A DNA stretch of 64,000 nt. It comes from Merluccius polli (taxonomy: Eukaryota; Chordata; Actinopteri; Gadiformes; Merlucciidae). The stretch spans positions 372,001 to 436,000 of the forward strand of contig JAOPHQ010005692.1 of assembly GCA_030340625.1 (NCBI GenBank), given 5' to 3'. Positions 35,043 to 43,318 of the stretch are shown piece by piece. The stretch's first letter is position 1; the number at the start of each line of letters is the position of its first letter. A model generated the notes under the pieces. That model was not told where the DNA came from. It saw only the letters and a program-made list of their open reading frames with translations, and searched no databases. A program made the translations under genes and the position numbers.

Positions 35043-35152
35043 ATTTATGATCTACGATCTATATCTATGGTCTATATCTATGATCTATGATCTATGGTCT
35101 ATATCTATGATCTATGGTCTATATCTATGATCTATGATCTATGGTCTATATA
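35043..35152. repeat. TATCTATGATCTATGGTC satellite-like repeat
   Basis: Irregular 11-27 bp units of CTATGATCTATGGTCTATAT fill the spacer next to the left arm. They look like expansion of the GTGGTCTATGG sequence at the arm tip. Confidence 0.9.
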
Positions 35153-35271
35153 CATTTCTAATGAAATGTAATGTAATTACTGGTATAAATTTATGATGCA
35201 ACATTGAATGTAGTGAGTTGATTTTTGGGTCCATTGAATGAGAAGTAGACTCAGCAGACATCCGGGCAGTA

Positions 35272-35979
35272 TCAACAAAATATACATTTATTCATATTCT
35301 GGTTACCTAACATTACCTTCGCCGATCTATACACACTTGAATTACACAAATAACATAGTATGCAAAAAACACCAAAAGGTTCAAATATTGGCCACAAAGT
35401 GACAGTGAAAAACTGTGTGCTTCTCACCAGTAAGTAGCACACCTGCTGAGTGATTATGACATCATAAACTAGCATCTGATCCCGATGCCCATAGACCACG
35501 TAATCGTGGTCTATGGGCATCGGGACCATATCCACAATCTCCTCCTCGGTCTCCGCCGGGCCAGGTTCCGGACTCGATGTCGGACGAGTGCGGCGCTCCC
35601 AAACACCGGCCCGCGTCTTGTTGCTGTAAGCGTTCCACTCGAACAAGGTTGGTATGGCGTTGGCAGTTAAAACCCGTCTTCCTTTTGCAGTGGTGCGGAT
35701 CTGGTCCTTGGTGAAATGACGGTTGCAGACCTTTGTATGCGGAGTAATGGTAAACCCGGGTCTGCGGATCTTGTGAAGCCACTGTGTACGGTGGCCAGTA
35801 TGTTTAGGAAACCGGTGGAAGCTGAGTTCGGTGTTATACCGACTCGATCCAGTACACAGTGGCACACAACGATGCTCATTTGAGCCCCCTACAACCTTCT
35901 GCAACTTATATCCATCCCTCATGTTATTGTTTTTCTTCTTTCGTACAGTTACAGCTCTCATTTGTTCGTTTTGATTCAT
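35272..35979 (-). CDS. THAP zinc-finger protein, right arm, open frame
   Basis: The frame codes about 235 residues from ATG at 35979. Residue numbers here count from the in-frame GTG two codons upstream (35985). A C2CH THAP finger spans residues about 38-118: Cys40, Cys44, Cys87 and His90 as zinc ligands, Trp69, and the AIPTLF end motif. THAP fingers bind DNA, and in transposons they direct transposase to the ends. Then comes an acidic stretch (PEPGPAETEEEIVDMVPMPI). After about residue 165 the reading leaves the duplicated arm and enters spacer sequence that is probably not natural protein, so a splice or truncation is likely there. It lies inside the hAT MITE and the DIRS, and any expression would be incidental. 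Confidence 0.7.
   Translation of the reverse strand: MNQNEQMRAVTVRKKKNNNMRDGYKLQKVVGGSNEHRCVPLCTGSSRYNTELSFHRFPKHTGHRTQWLHKIRRPGFTITPHTKVCNRHFTKDQIRTTAKGRRVLTANAIPTLFEWNAYSNKTRAGVWERRTRPTSSPEPGPAETEEEIVDMVPMPIDHDYVVYGHRDQMLVYDVIITQQVCYLLVRSTQFFTVTLWPIFEPFGVFCILCYLCNSSVYRSAKVMLGNQNMNKCIFC
35480..35525. repeat. Perfect palindrome at the right-arm tip
   Basis: TCCCGATGCCCATAGACCACG, four central bases, then its complement: 21-bp arms. The left arm tip has the shorter CCATAGACCACG/CGTGGTCTATGG form (35015-35042). Confidence 0.85.
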
Positions 35980-36412
35980 ATTCACCGCTGTTGTAGTGAA
36001 GCAGGAAGAAAACCGGAAACTCTTCTGCCGACAACCGGGGAAAATAGAAGTACGTCACGCGAGTTGTGCACAGAGCCTATCGTATTTAAATATCAGTGAA
36101 ATGGTAAATGCATGCTGTCTTTGTATTTTCTGTGTCATGCCAGATAATAGTATAATAATACATTTGAATGTCTCGTCAATCTGTCTCGTTCTTTCATGCT
36201 TCCTTCTCACGCACGCGAGCCGGCCGGGACCCCCACCTTGGTGGATCTTGGTCTTGAGTGGGGGTGGCCAATGGCCATCTTCACAATAGTAAATAAAATA
36301 TGCCCAGAATAAACACAACTGTACATCATTAACTTTAAAACTCATCATTGCTAAATCAAGTCTATATCTTGCTGATATATTAAACATCCAATAATCTACT
36401 ACGCCCCCCCCC

Positions 36413-36434
36413 CACACACACACACACACACACA
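36413..36434. repeat. (CA)n microsatellite in hAT copy 2
   Basis: Eleven CA units next to poly-C, absent from copy 1, which has only poly-C. Confidence 0.9.
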
Positions 36435-36765
36435 CCGCGCTGCGTTTGGTTTGTCTAACGTTACGTTGAATTGGGGGAATGGGGCATTTTGATCCTGACA
36501 TGTCATTATGCATACATTAAATAAATCTGTTTAACTCAAATTAAATACATATGTTAACATATTCAACCAGACACAATGTTGTATTTGCTATTATTCACAC
36601 ATTTATTAACATCAACCACCCTCCCCCAGTTGGTTTGTCGGAGTTGAACTGTAACTTCATCTCTGAATGGTAACTTAACTGCATTCGTGATTCGTTTGAA
36701 TGTTGTGAACGAGGGAGGCGCCGAGTCGGTCAGACTCGGCTGGCATTCGCGAACGGCGCGAATGC

Positions 36766-36910
36766 GAGGGGCGAACGAGGGGCGGAGCTGAGTCTGAACG
36801 ACTGAACTAGTGAACTACTGAACGAGGGGCGGAGCTGAGTCCGAACGACTGAACTAGTGAACTACTGAACGAGGGGCGGAGCTGAGTCCGAACGACTGAA
36901 CGACTGAATG
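36766..36910. repeat. 47-bp tandem repeat in hAT copy 2
   Basis: Three units of GAACGAGGGGCGGAGCTGAG plus TCCGAACGACTGAACTAGTG; copy 1 has a single diverged unit. Confidence 0.85.
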
Positions 36911-37147
36911 ATTCATCGCTACCGGAAACACGACTGAACGAACGAACGAACGAACGAACGAACGACTCTTCATGGCGAACTGAACGACGCGAACTGATTC
37001 GCGCAAACGAACGAGGAAATCCACCACTACAACATAGTCACCTGTGACCCCCACGTGACACCGGGAAGGCTATAACTTCCGGTGTCGTTAGAGGATCTGT
37101 TCCTAGAATCTTCTCGCGAAAACACAAGGATTCTGAGTGACTAGACA

Positions 37148-37205
37148 CTCTGGCGGTCATCCAGGATTCATAGAACCGTAGTTACATCTGTAACTTTCGT
37201 TCTAT
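37148..37205. repeat. DIRS internal complementary region
   Basis: CTCTGGCGGTCATCCAGGAT to GTTACATCTGTAACTTTCG is the exact complement of the outer terminal repeat at 34108-34165. In DIRS replication this region templates circle closure of the cDNA. It lies about 85 bp beyond the stop of the recombinase gene, the usual place. Confidence 0.8.
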
Positions 37206-37288
37206 TTCATCCTTACTGACCGCCAGAGGCGGTGCTTAAAGCACTGGATGACCATACCAACAATGTCATAAAGAAGCCAACACCCACC

Positions 37289-38740
37289 TCACTCCTTGGA
37301 GTCAGCAGAGCTTGGCCGTAGGACCGCTGCCATTGGACAGTGGCCGGCGACGTTGACACGATAAAACCTTGTGAAAGTGCCAGGCGTTGCCCATGATGCT
37401 GCAGCACAGATAGCCTCCAGGGGCACCCCTCTTAGTGCAGCCCATGAGGTTGCAACGCTTCTGGTGGAGTGGCACCTCACCCCAGATGGTGGGGGGCGGC
37501 CACTGGCCCCATAGGCGTGCGCTATGGCGTCGACGACCCAATGGGACAGTCGCTGTTTCGACAGAGCACGACCCCTGTTAGGGCCGCCGTGACACACGAA
37601 CAATTGCTCTGACTGTCTGATGCCGGCAGTAGCAGCAATGTAGGCCCTAAGTGCCCGTACCGGGCAGAGCAGCTCAGATCTACCCTCCTCAGATTGGGAG
37701 TCAAAACGAGCGAGCCGGATAGGCTGGTTGAGATGGGTGCGTGAGAGCACCTTGGGTAGAAAAGCCACATTCGGCCATAGAACTACCCCTGAGCCATCAG
37801 GGTTCCACCGCAGGCACGTCTCTGCCACGGATAGCGCCTGCAATTCCCCGACCCGCTTTGCGGATGTAATGGCCAGCAGGAAAGCCACCTTCATGGACAG
37901 CCACTTTAACCCTACCTGGGTCAAGGGCTCAAACGGCGGTAACGACATGGCCTCCAACACCAGCGGCAGGTCCCATGCTGGGGCCCTCAGGGTCCTAGGG
38001 GGACGCAGCCGCAGGGCCCCTCTAAGGAAGAGGGACACCAACCTGTGGCACCCCACCGTGGCTCCGTCGACCCCTTCATGCCGGGAAGAAATAGCAGCCA
38101 CATAGACCCTCAGGGTGGAGTGGGAGCGACCACTATCGAGGAGGAACTGCAGGAACTCCAGCACGATGGCCACGGGGCAGCGTACTGGGTCTGCTGCCTT
38201 CCCGTTACACCAGTCGGAGAACAGCTTCCATCTGTTCTCGTACTGTGCCCTAGTAGATGGCGCCCTGGCGTTCAGGATAGTGTTCCTGACGGACGCCGTA
38301 CAGAAGCTCAGCAGTGGGTCGGGCCCTGCAGTGGCCACACCCAGAGCTGGAGGCGGCGGGGGTCTGGGTGCCAAATTCGACCCCCCAGTTGTGACAGGAG
38401 GTCCTTCCTGTCGGGGAGGCGCCATGGAGAGCTGCAGCAGAGCCTGCGCAGCAGTGGAAACCAGAGTCTCCCTGGCCAAAAGGGGGCCACCAGAAGTAGC
38501 CTGTGACCCCGCAGGAGCACCCTCTGGAGTGTGGGAAGAATCAGCGGCAGTGGTGGGAAGGCATACAGAGGACTCATTGGCCAGTCGTGAGCCAAGGCGT
38601 CCTGTCCAAGGGGACTGGTCACCTCCGTCCAGGAGAACCAGAGGGGGCAGTGAGCGGATTCCTCTGAGGCAAAGAGGTCCACTTCCGCCCTGCCAAAGAG
38701 ACCCCATATCCTCTCCACTACCTCCGGGTGAAGCCGCCAC
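37289..38740 (-). CDS. DIRS tyrosine recombinase
   Basis: The open frame of about 483 codons starts in low-complexity sequence. The recombinase proper spans residues about 150-475. The SAM-like N-terminal part begins STRAQYENRWKLFSDWC. The catalytic set is complete: Arg296 (SAKRVGEL), His424 and Arg427 (HSTRS), Trp450 (AASWATPGTF) and Tyr460 (TRFYRVN). In DIRS elements this enzyme integrates circular cDNA without target duplication. The N-terminal 140 residues overlap the RT-RNase H frame in another phase (38308-38740), as in other DIRS elements, so the true start is uncertain and may lie near residue 105-150. No internal stop or frameshift. Confidence 0.9.
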   Translation of the reverse strand: MAASPGGSGEDMGSLWQGGSGPLCLRGIRSLPPLVLLDGGDQSPWTGRLGSRLANESSVCLPTTAADSSHTPEGAPAGSQATSGGPLLARETLVSTAAQALLQLSMAPPRQEGPPVTTGGSNLAPRPPPPPALGVATAGPDPLLSFCTASVRNTILNARAPSTRAQYENRWKLFSDWCNGKAADPVRCPVAIVLEFLQFLLDSGRSHSTLRVYVAAISSRHEGVDGATVGCHRLVSLFLRGALRLRPPRTLRAPAWDLPLVLEAMSLPPFEPLTQVGLKWLSMKVAFLLAITSAKRVGELQALSVAETCLRWNPDGSGVVLWPNVAFLPKVLSRTHLNQPIRLARFDSQSEEGRSELLCPVRALRAYIAATAGIRQSEQLFVCHGGPNRGRALSKQRLSHWVVDAIAHAYGASGRPPPSGVRCHSTRSVATSWAALRGVPLEAICAAASWATPGTFTRFYRVNVAGHCPMAAVLRPSSADSKE

Positions 38741-39897
38741 TCCCCCGGTGGGGGCTTCTGTCGCGACAGGAAGTCTGCGACCTGGTTCCGGTCCCCTGGG
38801 TTGAAGACTGCCCGCACGCTGGCCAGGCGGGGATACGCCCAGGTCAGCAGGCTCCGAGATACCCGGAGTAGCCGTGCAGACCGAGTGCCCCCTTGGTGGT
38901 TGATCTGGGCAACGGTGGACTTGTTGTCCGATCGGACCAGCACGTGCTTGCCTTCCAGCTGAGGCAGAAAGTGGCTAGTGAAGAGTGCTAGTTGCACCGC
39001 ACGGAGCTCTAGCACGTTGATATGTGCGTTGCCCTGGGCCGGCCACAGCCCCTGGGCAGTCCTGCCTTGCCACACCGCTCCCCATCCCGAGAGGCAAGCG
39101 TCTGTGGTGACCAGCTCCCGACGGGACGGGATGGCACCCATGGGTACACCGGCCGACAGATATGGCCTCCTTCTCCATGGGGACAGAGAGAGGAGGCATC
39201 GCTGTGACACCCTTACCTTCCGGTGCCTGTGCCACTTGGGGTCCAGATGGAGGCTGTTTAGCCACATCTGCAGTGGCCGCAGGGACAGCAAGCTGAGAGG
39301 CACCACAGCTGAGGCAGCTGTAAGTTTGCCCAGGAGCTGGAGGAAGAGAATGAACGGCACCATCCTGCCACACTCGAAGAAGGGGAGGCGGAGGAGGATG
39401 TCGTCCACCCGCCGTGGTGACAGAGAGGCCCTCATGGCTTCCAGAACCATCCCGAGGTATGTGACCTGCTGAGATGGGTCCAGGTGGCTCTTCAGCAAAT
39501 TCACCGTCAGGCCCAGCCGGGCCACGTGCTGAAGCAGCCGAGCCGTATCCCCAGCCACCTGAGACTGGGACGGTGCGCAGACCAGCCAGTCGTCCAGGTA
39601 TGGCAGGACCTTCATGCCCTGCTTTTGCAGGGGTGCGAGAGCTGCCGCCACAACTCTGGTGAATACCCTCGGAGAGAGGGTGAGGCCGAAGGGAAGCACC
39701 CTGAACTGGAAGTGCCGGCCGCGAAAGGCAAACCTCAGGAAGCGCAGATGGTGCGGTGCGATGCAATCGGGACGTGGAAGTATGCGTCCTTCAAGTCTAC
39801 GGTGGTGAACCATTCGCCCCTGGCCACCACCCGCAGTGTGTCTGATGCGGTGAGCATGTGGAAAGGTAGTACCTTCAGGAACTTGTTGAGTCCCCAC
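38308..39897 (-). CDS. DIRS reverse transcriptase-RNase H (C-terminal part of ORF)
   Basis: The open frame codes the palm onward. FRVLPFGLTLSP precedes the catalytic YLDDWL (residues about 100-105). LGMVLEA follows, then an RNase H with TTDACLSGWG (Asp266), LELRAVQLAL (Glu297), RSDNKSTVA (Asp324) and NQVADFLSR (Asp375), so all four RNase H acids are present. The first 45 residues of this frame are not natural; the N-terminal fingers (VDLKDAYFHVPIA) are in a different frame up to about 39780. It copies element RNA to cDNA. The C-terminal 140 codons overlap the recombinase gene. Confidence 0.9.
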   Translation of the reverse strand: MGTQQVPEGTTFPHAHRIRHTAGGGQGRMVHHRRLEGRILPRPDCIAPHHLRFLRFAFRGRHFQFRVLPFGLTLSPRVFTRVVAAALAPLQKQGMKVLPYLDDWLVCAPSQSQVAGDTARLLQHVARLGLTVNLLKSHLDPSQQVTYLGMVLEAMRASLSPRRVDDILLRLPFFECGRMVPFILFLQLLGKLTAASAVVPLSLLSLRPLQMWLNSLHLDPKWHRHRKVRVSQRCLLSLSPWRRRPYLSAGVPMGAIPSRRELVTTDACLSGWGAVWQGRTAQGLWPAQGNAHINVLELRAVQLALFTSHFLPQLEGKHVLVRSDNKSTVAQINHQGGTRSARLLRVSRSLLTWAYPRLASVRAVFNPGDRNQVADFLSRQKPPPGEWRLHPEVVERIWGLFGRAEVDLFASEESAHCPLWFSWTEVTSPLGQDALAHDWPMSPLYAFPPLPLILPTLQRVLLRGHRLLLVAPFWPGRLWFPLLRRLCCSSPWRLPDRKDLLSQLGGRIWHPDPRRLQLWVWPLQGPTHC

Positions 39898-40211
39898 AGG
39901 TCGAGAATGGGACGGAATCCGCCATCTTTTTTTGCCACGAGGAAGTACCTCGAGTAGAAACCCTCTGGGGTGGAGCAGAGGATCCCCGCCCTCCCTTGGC
40001 CAGGAGGGCGGACAACTCCTGGCTCAGAGCTAAGGCCTTCGCCGGGTCGCTGACGATAGTCATTTTGACCCGACTGCAGGCTAGGGGCTGGCGTCGGAAC
40101 TGCAATTCGTACCCTTGGGTTAAGGTGGACACTACCCAAGGGTCTGAAGTACAGGCAGCCCAGTAACTGAGCTGCTGCTGGGAAAAACAGCCGATGACCG
40201 ACCCCATGGGC
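39780..40211 (-). pseudogene. DIRS RT N-terminal part, frameshifted twice
   Basis: TLTQGYELQFRRQP reads in one frame to about 40000. GFYSRYFLVAKKDGGFRPIL and VDLKDAYFHVPIA read in a second frame to about 39780. The third frame then carries the rest of the RT. All three belong to one ancestral RT, so two small indels (near 39990-40000 and 39760-39785) disable it. Confidence 0.85.
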
Positions 40212-40790
40212 CTAGCGCCCGCCCCCTCGGCCTCTTGAGGCTCTGGGGGGGCGTTGGTTAGGCCGTGAGGCACGCGGCTGCCAAGGGGGTGGGTGCTCGG
40301 GGGCCCGAAACCCCTCCGCGGGCTGTTGGACCGGCCTCTGAGACCTCCGTAGGCCACCAGGGTAGTCAGGCTGGGAGCGCCGCTGGGGAATAGCCACGGG
40401 GCCCCTAGGCCTGCTAGGAGCGGACATGCTCCTGTGGAGCCCAGATAGCTCCTGTCTGGTCTGCCTTGCCCGGGCAGCCCTCTCTAGTGCCTCCAGGGCA
40501 GCTGCCCCAAACAGCTCCCCTGGTTCCACCGGCACCGCACGGAGGACCTTCCTGCAGGTCTCCGTCAGGGGTGATTGAGCCAGCCAAACTTGGCGGCGAG
40601 TCTGGACGAGGGTGGACATTGTGCGCCCCAACTCCCTTGCCATAAGGGCAAAAGCCTGCAGTGAGGCGTCGCTCAGAGTCTGCAGAGACGGCTCGACCTG
40701 AGCCTGCTGCAGGGAGGTTGAGAGGCCCAGCAGCAGGTGGGAGAGGGAATTGCCAATGCGGCCCATGCGTGCTGCCGAATCATAGGCCAA
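40212..40790 (-). CDS. DIRS Gag-like protein (partial)
   Basis: About 192 codons. The N-terminal half is helical and Leu/Ala-rich (GNSLSHLLLGLSTSLQQAQV, LQTLSDASLQAFALMARELG). The C-terminal third is rich in Arg, Pro and Gln (RPNQRPPRASRGRGGGR), fitting RNA binding. Position directly before the RT supports Gag. It is shorter than a full Gag; the N-terminal part seems replaced by the tandem repeats at 40800-41135. No zinc knuckle is seen. Confidence 0.6.
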   Translation of the reverse strand: MAYDSAARMGRIGNSLSHLLLGLSTSLQQAQVEPSLQTLSDASLQAFALMARELGRTMSTLVQTRRQVWLAQSPLTETCRKVLRAVPVEPGELFGAAALEALERAARARQTRQELSGLHRSMSAPSRPRGPVAIPQRRSQPDYPGGLRRSQRPVQQPAEGFRAPEHPPPWQPRASRPNQRPPRASRGRGGGR

Positions 40791-40799
40791 CCGTCCGCG

Positions 40800-41135
40800 T
40801 CACCGGAAGCCCTTCCCAGTGACCAGAAAACAATTAGCCTGAGTGTGAGCAATGCTGCTAAAAGTAAACAGTAAAACCAAAACAAGGCAGCGTTACCGGA
40901 GCGGGAGCGAGAACACTGCCTTCACCAGTACAACCAATAGTAATAAGCTTGAGCGTAAGCGCTGCTGCTAAACGGAAAAAAAACCAAACCAAATTTAAAC
41001 GTTACCGGGAGTGAGGCAAGAGCGCTGTCTCCACCGGTAAGTTCTGCAAATTAGATGGTTAGAACAGATAATACAGGAGCAGTGAGGCCCACGCGTGCTG
41101 GGAGCGGGAGCGAACACACTGCCTTCACCAACAAG
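40800..41135. repeat. 100-105 bp tandem repeats at the DIRS 5' side
   Basis: Diverged units contain CGTTACCGGAGCGGGAGCGA, AACACTGCCTTCACCA and AGCGCTGCTGCTAAA. Three to four units are visible. They lie where leader or Gag N-terminal sequence would be expected. Confidence 0.65.
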
Positions 41136-41308
41136 CGTCGGCCACCTACCTGTCTCCTCTTCGGATGTAACCGGCAAGCCACAGCCTCTGGAGGACGGAT
41201 TGTCCGCGGCTCCGACAGTTGTCGCGAGGCTGCACGTGGCTTGCATGTAAATCAAAAACTTTTTTTTTGCAATCCTTTTCCAGCGGTACCTGCGCCTTAG
41301 TGAGAAGA

Positions 41309-41346
41309 TGAAAAGGAACAGATCCTCTAACGACACCGGAAGTTAT
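41309..41346. repeat. DIRS 5' terminal repeat, truncated
   Basis: GGAACAGATCCTCTAACGAC to GGAAGTTATAG is the complement of 37071-37112. It stops within the repeat and joins hAT copy 3 at a short shared ATAGC. Confidence 0.8.
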
Positions 41347-41816
41347 AGCAACAAATACAACAATGTATCTGTCTGGTTGAATATGTTAACATATGTATTT
41401 AATTTGAGTTCAACAGATGTATTTAATGTATGCATAATGACATGTCAGGATCAAAATGCCCCATTCCCCCAATTCAAGGTAAACTTGATACAGATACAGA
41501 TACAAATACAGATAATACTAATAGGCAATATTCAAATGTGAAAGTGGTATTGTTAATGTGTCAACCATTCGAAAGCGTCCTAGACTCAACAGACAGACAA
41601 CAACATACGATTGGCCGGCTCTCGTGAGTCGTGACGTCTCAGTCCTCGAGTCAATCACAGTCAGCGAACGACTCGCGAATCAGCAGCACGTCAGCGACTC
41701 AGCGAACGAGACGAACGACGACGAACGAGTCGAACGAGAGCGGCGAATGAGGTCAGTTCGTTCACTTTAAAGAGTCGTTCGTTCGAACTGATTCGTTCGC
41801 GAACGAGCCATCACTA
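41347..41816 (-). mobile_element. Non-autonomous hAT element, copy 3, truncated
   Basis: The inverted TAGTGATGGCTCG terminus is at 41816. 41600-41816 matches copy 1 more closely than copy 2, and 41363-41475 matches the middle of copy 1. The other terminus is missing at the DIRS junction, and 41476-41600 is unrelated sequence with GATACA repeats. No duplication can be checked. Confidence 0.85.
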
Positions 41817-42744
41817 TTCCTCACTTGTTGTTTTGATGCTGTGAGGAGGTGAGTGTTTTCCCTCTGCTCTGTGCAGCTTTCTGTTCTAAAGTTGTTTAAG
41901 AGAAAATAACCAGTGTATACGGTGAAATAAGGTTATAACGTGATTCTGCATTTGCTTTGCAAGAGTTTTGAGTGTTTTAGCGAACTATTTGCCTAGTGCA
42001 CTGTTTAGCGGCACTTGTGAGGACACACACACAGTGACTGCGGCCTGTTCATTGTTGGTTTCCCTCCATTTCAGACTGACATGCTGCAGTGTCCTGTGTA
42101 TTAATGCTGTTGCATTATTTGTGCATTTATTTCATGCAGGTATGTTGATGTTGCTCCCATGTTGTATTTTATTTTAATATAAAATATAAATTAGCCGGTG
42201 GTGTATAGATTTAAGGTAGATTTGAATTTGTGTGACTGTATTGTGAACTATTGTGACTTCATATATTTGAATATATGTATTGTAAGGCATTTCTGGCCAG
42301 ACTGACTTGTTGTTTTGATGCTGTGAGGAGAAATAAATACGCCACTATCGCCACAGTTCGGCTAAAGCGAAACACCGAGTCCCTGTGTCCTACTCCACTC
42401 CACAACACACAACGCAGAGCCAGTCCGGCTACACTAGTACCAGCCTCACTGTGGAATGAGCGCCCGCGACTATTGCGCAAGCGCGCAGCTGAGGCAGTAT
42501 CGCTGTCAAATCGGTCCCTGGGAAAAGTAACGTTCTGCCCAACTGAAAAAGGTGTTACGCCACGTCCTGCTACACGGTCCAACACCCCCATCTAGGGGCC
42601 GATTGTCGCCACTGATGATCATTTCCCCAACACACCTGTTTGCAATCGGCAATCACCATGCCCTACTTAAGCCGGGATCTCCAACCAGCCGATGCCAGTT
42701 CGTGCTTTGGTTTACCCAACCTAGTTCCAGTGATCCGATTACCC
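41817..42744. other. Unassigned; short direct repeat
   Basis: CTTGTTGTTTTGATGCTGTGAGGAG occurs near 41824 and again near 42305 (written in two parts: CTTGTTGTTTTGATG, CTGTGAGGAG). 42330-42740 is GC-richer and resembles an LTR or promoter region (CACCATGCCCTACTTAAGCC). No coding frame recognised. Confidence 0.4.
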
Positions 42745-43312
42745 GCCTGTTGCTGAACCCTGCCTGCCTGCCTGCCTGACTATCCGCCTGTTGCTGAACC
42801 CTGTTGCTGAACCCTGCCTGCCTGACTACCCGCCTGTTGCTGAACCCTGTTGCCGAACCCTGCCTGCCTGACTACCCGCCTGTTGCTGAACCCTGTTGCC
42901 GAACCCTGCCTGCCTGACTACCCGCCTGTTGCTGAACCCTGTTGCCGAATCCTGCCTGCCTGACTACCCGCCTGTTGCTGAACCCTGTTGCCGAACCCTG
43001 CCTGCCTGACTACCCGCCTGTTGCCAAACCCTGCCTGCCGGATTACCCGTCTGTCCCCTGCCTGCCGGACTACCCGCCTGTTGCCGACCCATCGCCTGCC
43101 TGACTACCCGCCTGTTGCCGACCCATCGCCTGCCGGACTACCTGCCTGTTGCCGACCCATCGCCTGCCGGACTACCCGCCTGTTGCCGACCCATCGCCTG
43201 TCCGACTACCCGCCTGTTGCCGACCCATCGCCTGTCTGACTACCCGCCTGTTGCCGACCCATCGCCTGTCCGACTACCTGCCTGTTGCCGAAACCCCGCC
43301 TGCCCGATTACC
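42745..43312. repeat. CCCGCCTGTTGC minisatellite
   Basis: Two unit types in blocks: a 46-bp unit (GACTACCCGCCTGTTGCTGA, ACCCTGTTGCCGAACCCTGC, CTGCCT) repeated about five times to 43020, then a 33-bp unit (ACTACCCGCCTGTTGCCGAC, CCATCGCCTGCCG) repeated about seven times. The second arose from the first by internal deletion. The Pro/Ala/Cys frames across it are spurious. Confidence 0.9.
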
Positions 43313-43318
43313 GCCGGC

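Larger units (their letters stand above)
34453..36078. mobile_element. Palindromic THAP-coding element (ISL2EU-like)
   Basis: The outer 590 bp on each side (34453-35042 and 35489-36078) are near-identical inverted copies starting AGGCTCTGTGCACAACTCGC. The empty site in hAT copy 1 shows that only AT was duplicated (34451-34452 and 36079-36080). A 2-bp AT duplication together with a THAP protein of this type points to ISL2EU elements; this is inference from memory of the superfamily. Each arm codes a THAP exon transcribed toward the centre. No endonuclease or transposase domain remains. Confidence 0.85.
34233..37029 (+). mobile_element. Non-autonomous hAT element, copy 2, carrying a nested THAP element
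   Basis: Same TAGTGATGG termini and GAACGA sub-repeats as copy 1. The duplication CAACATAG flanks it perfectly (34225-34232, 37030-37037). It lies inside the DIRS terminal repeat, so it inserted after the DIRS. At the site that reads CCAATCG in copy 1, a 1626-bp element with an AT duplication is present. Confidence 0.95.
34108..41346 (-). mobile_element. DIRS-type retrotransposon, with nested insertions
   Basis: Minus-strand order is Gag, reverse transcriptase/RNase H, tyrosine recombinase, as in vertebrate DIRS1-like elements. It has inverted rather than direct terminal repeats. The 3' repeat begins GAAAGTTACAGATGTAACTA at 34108 and runs on to the 37.1-kb region once the hAT MITE is removed. 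The 5' repeat survives only as GGAACAGATCCTCTAACGAC to about 41346, where it is cut off. An internal complementary region lies at 37148-37205. No target duplication is expected for DIRS. Two frameshifts in the RT mean it is not autonomous now. Confidence 0.9.

Noticed and set aside
35043..35152. CRISPR-like spaced repeats
   Set aside because: Units vary in length without unique spacers, and the DNA is eukaryotic; it is a satellite-like array.
38045..38804. Plus-strand frames of 150-230 codons opposite the DIRS genes
   Set aside because: Shadows of the GC-rich RT and recombinase frames on the other strand; no motifs.
41347..41816. hAT copy 3 as a copy of copy 2 made during DIRS terminal-repeat synthesis
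   Set aside because: The mirror placement is tempting, but copy 3 shares base differences with copy 1 (for example AATCAGTTCG and CTGACCTCATTC) and not with copy 2, and the expected CTATGTTG duplication is absent at 41817.
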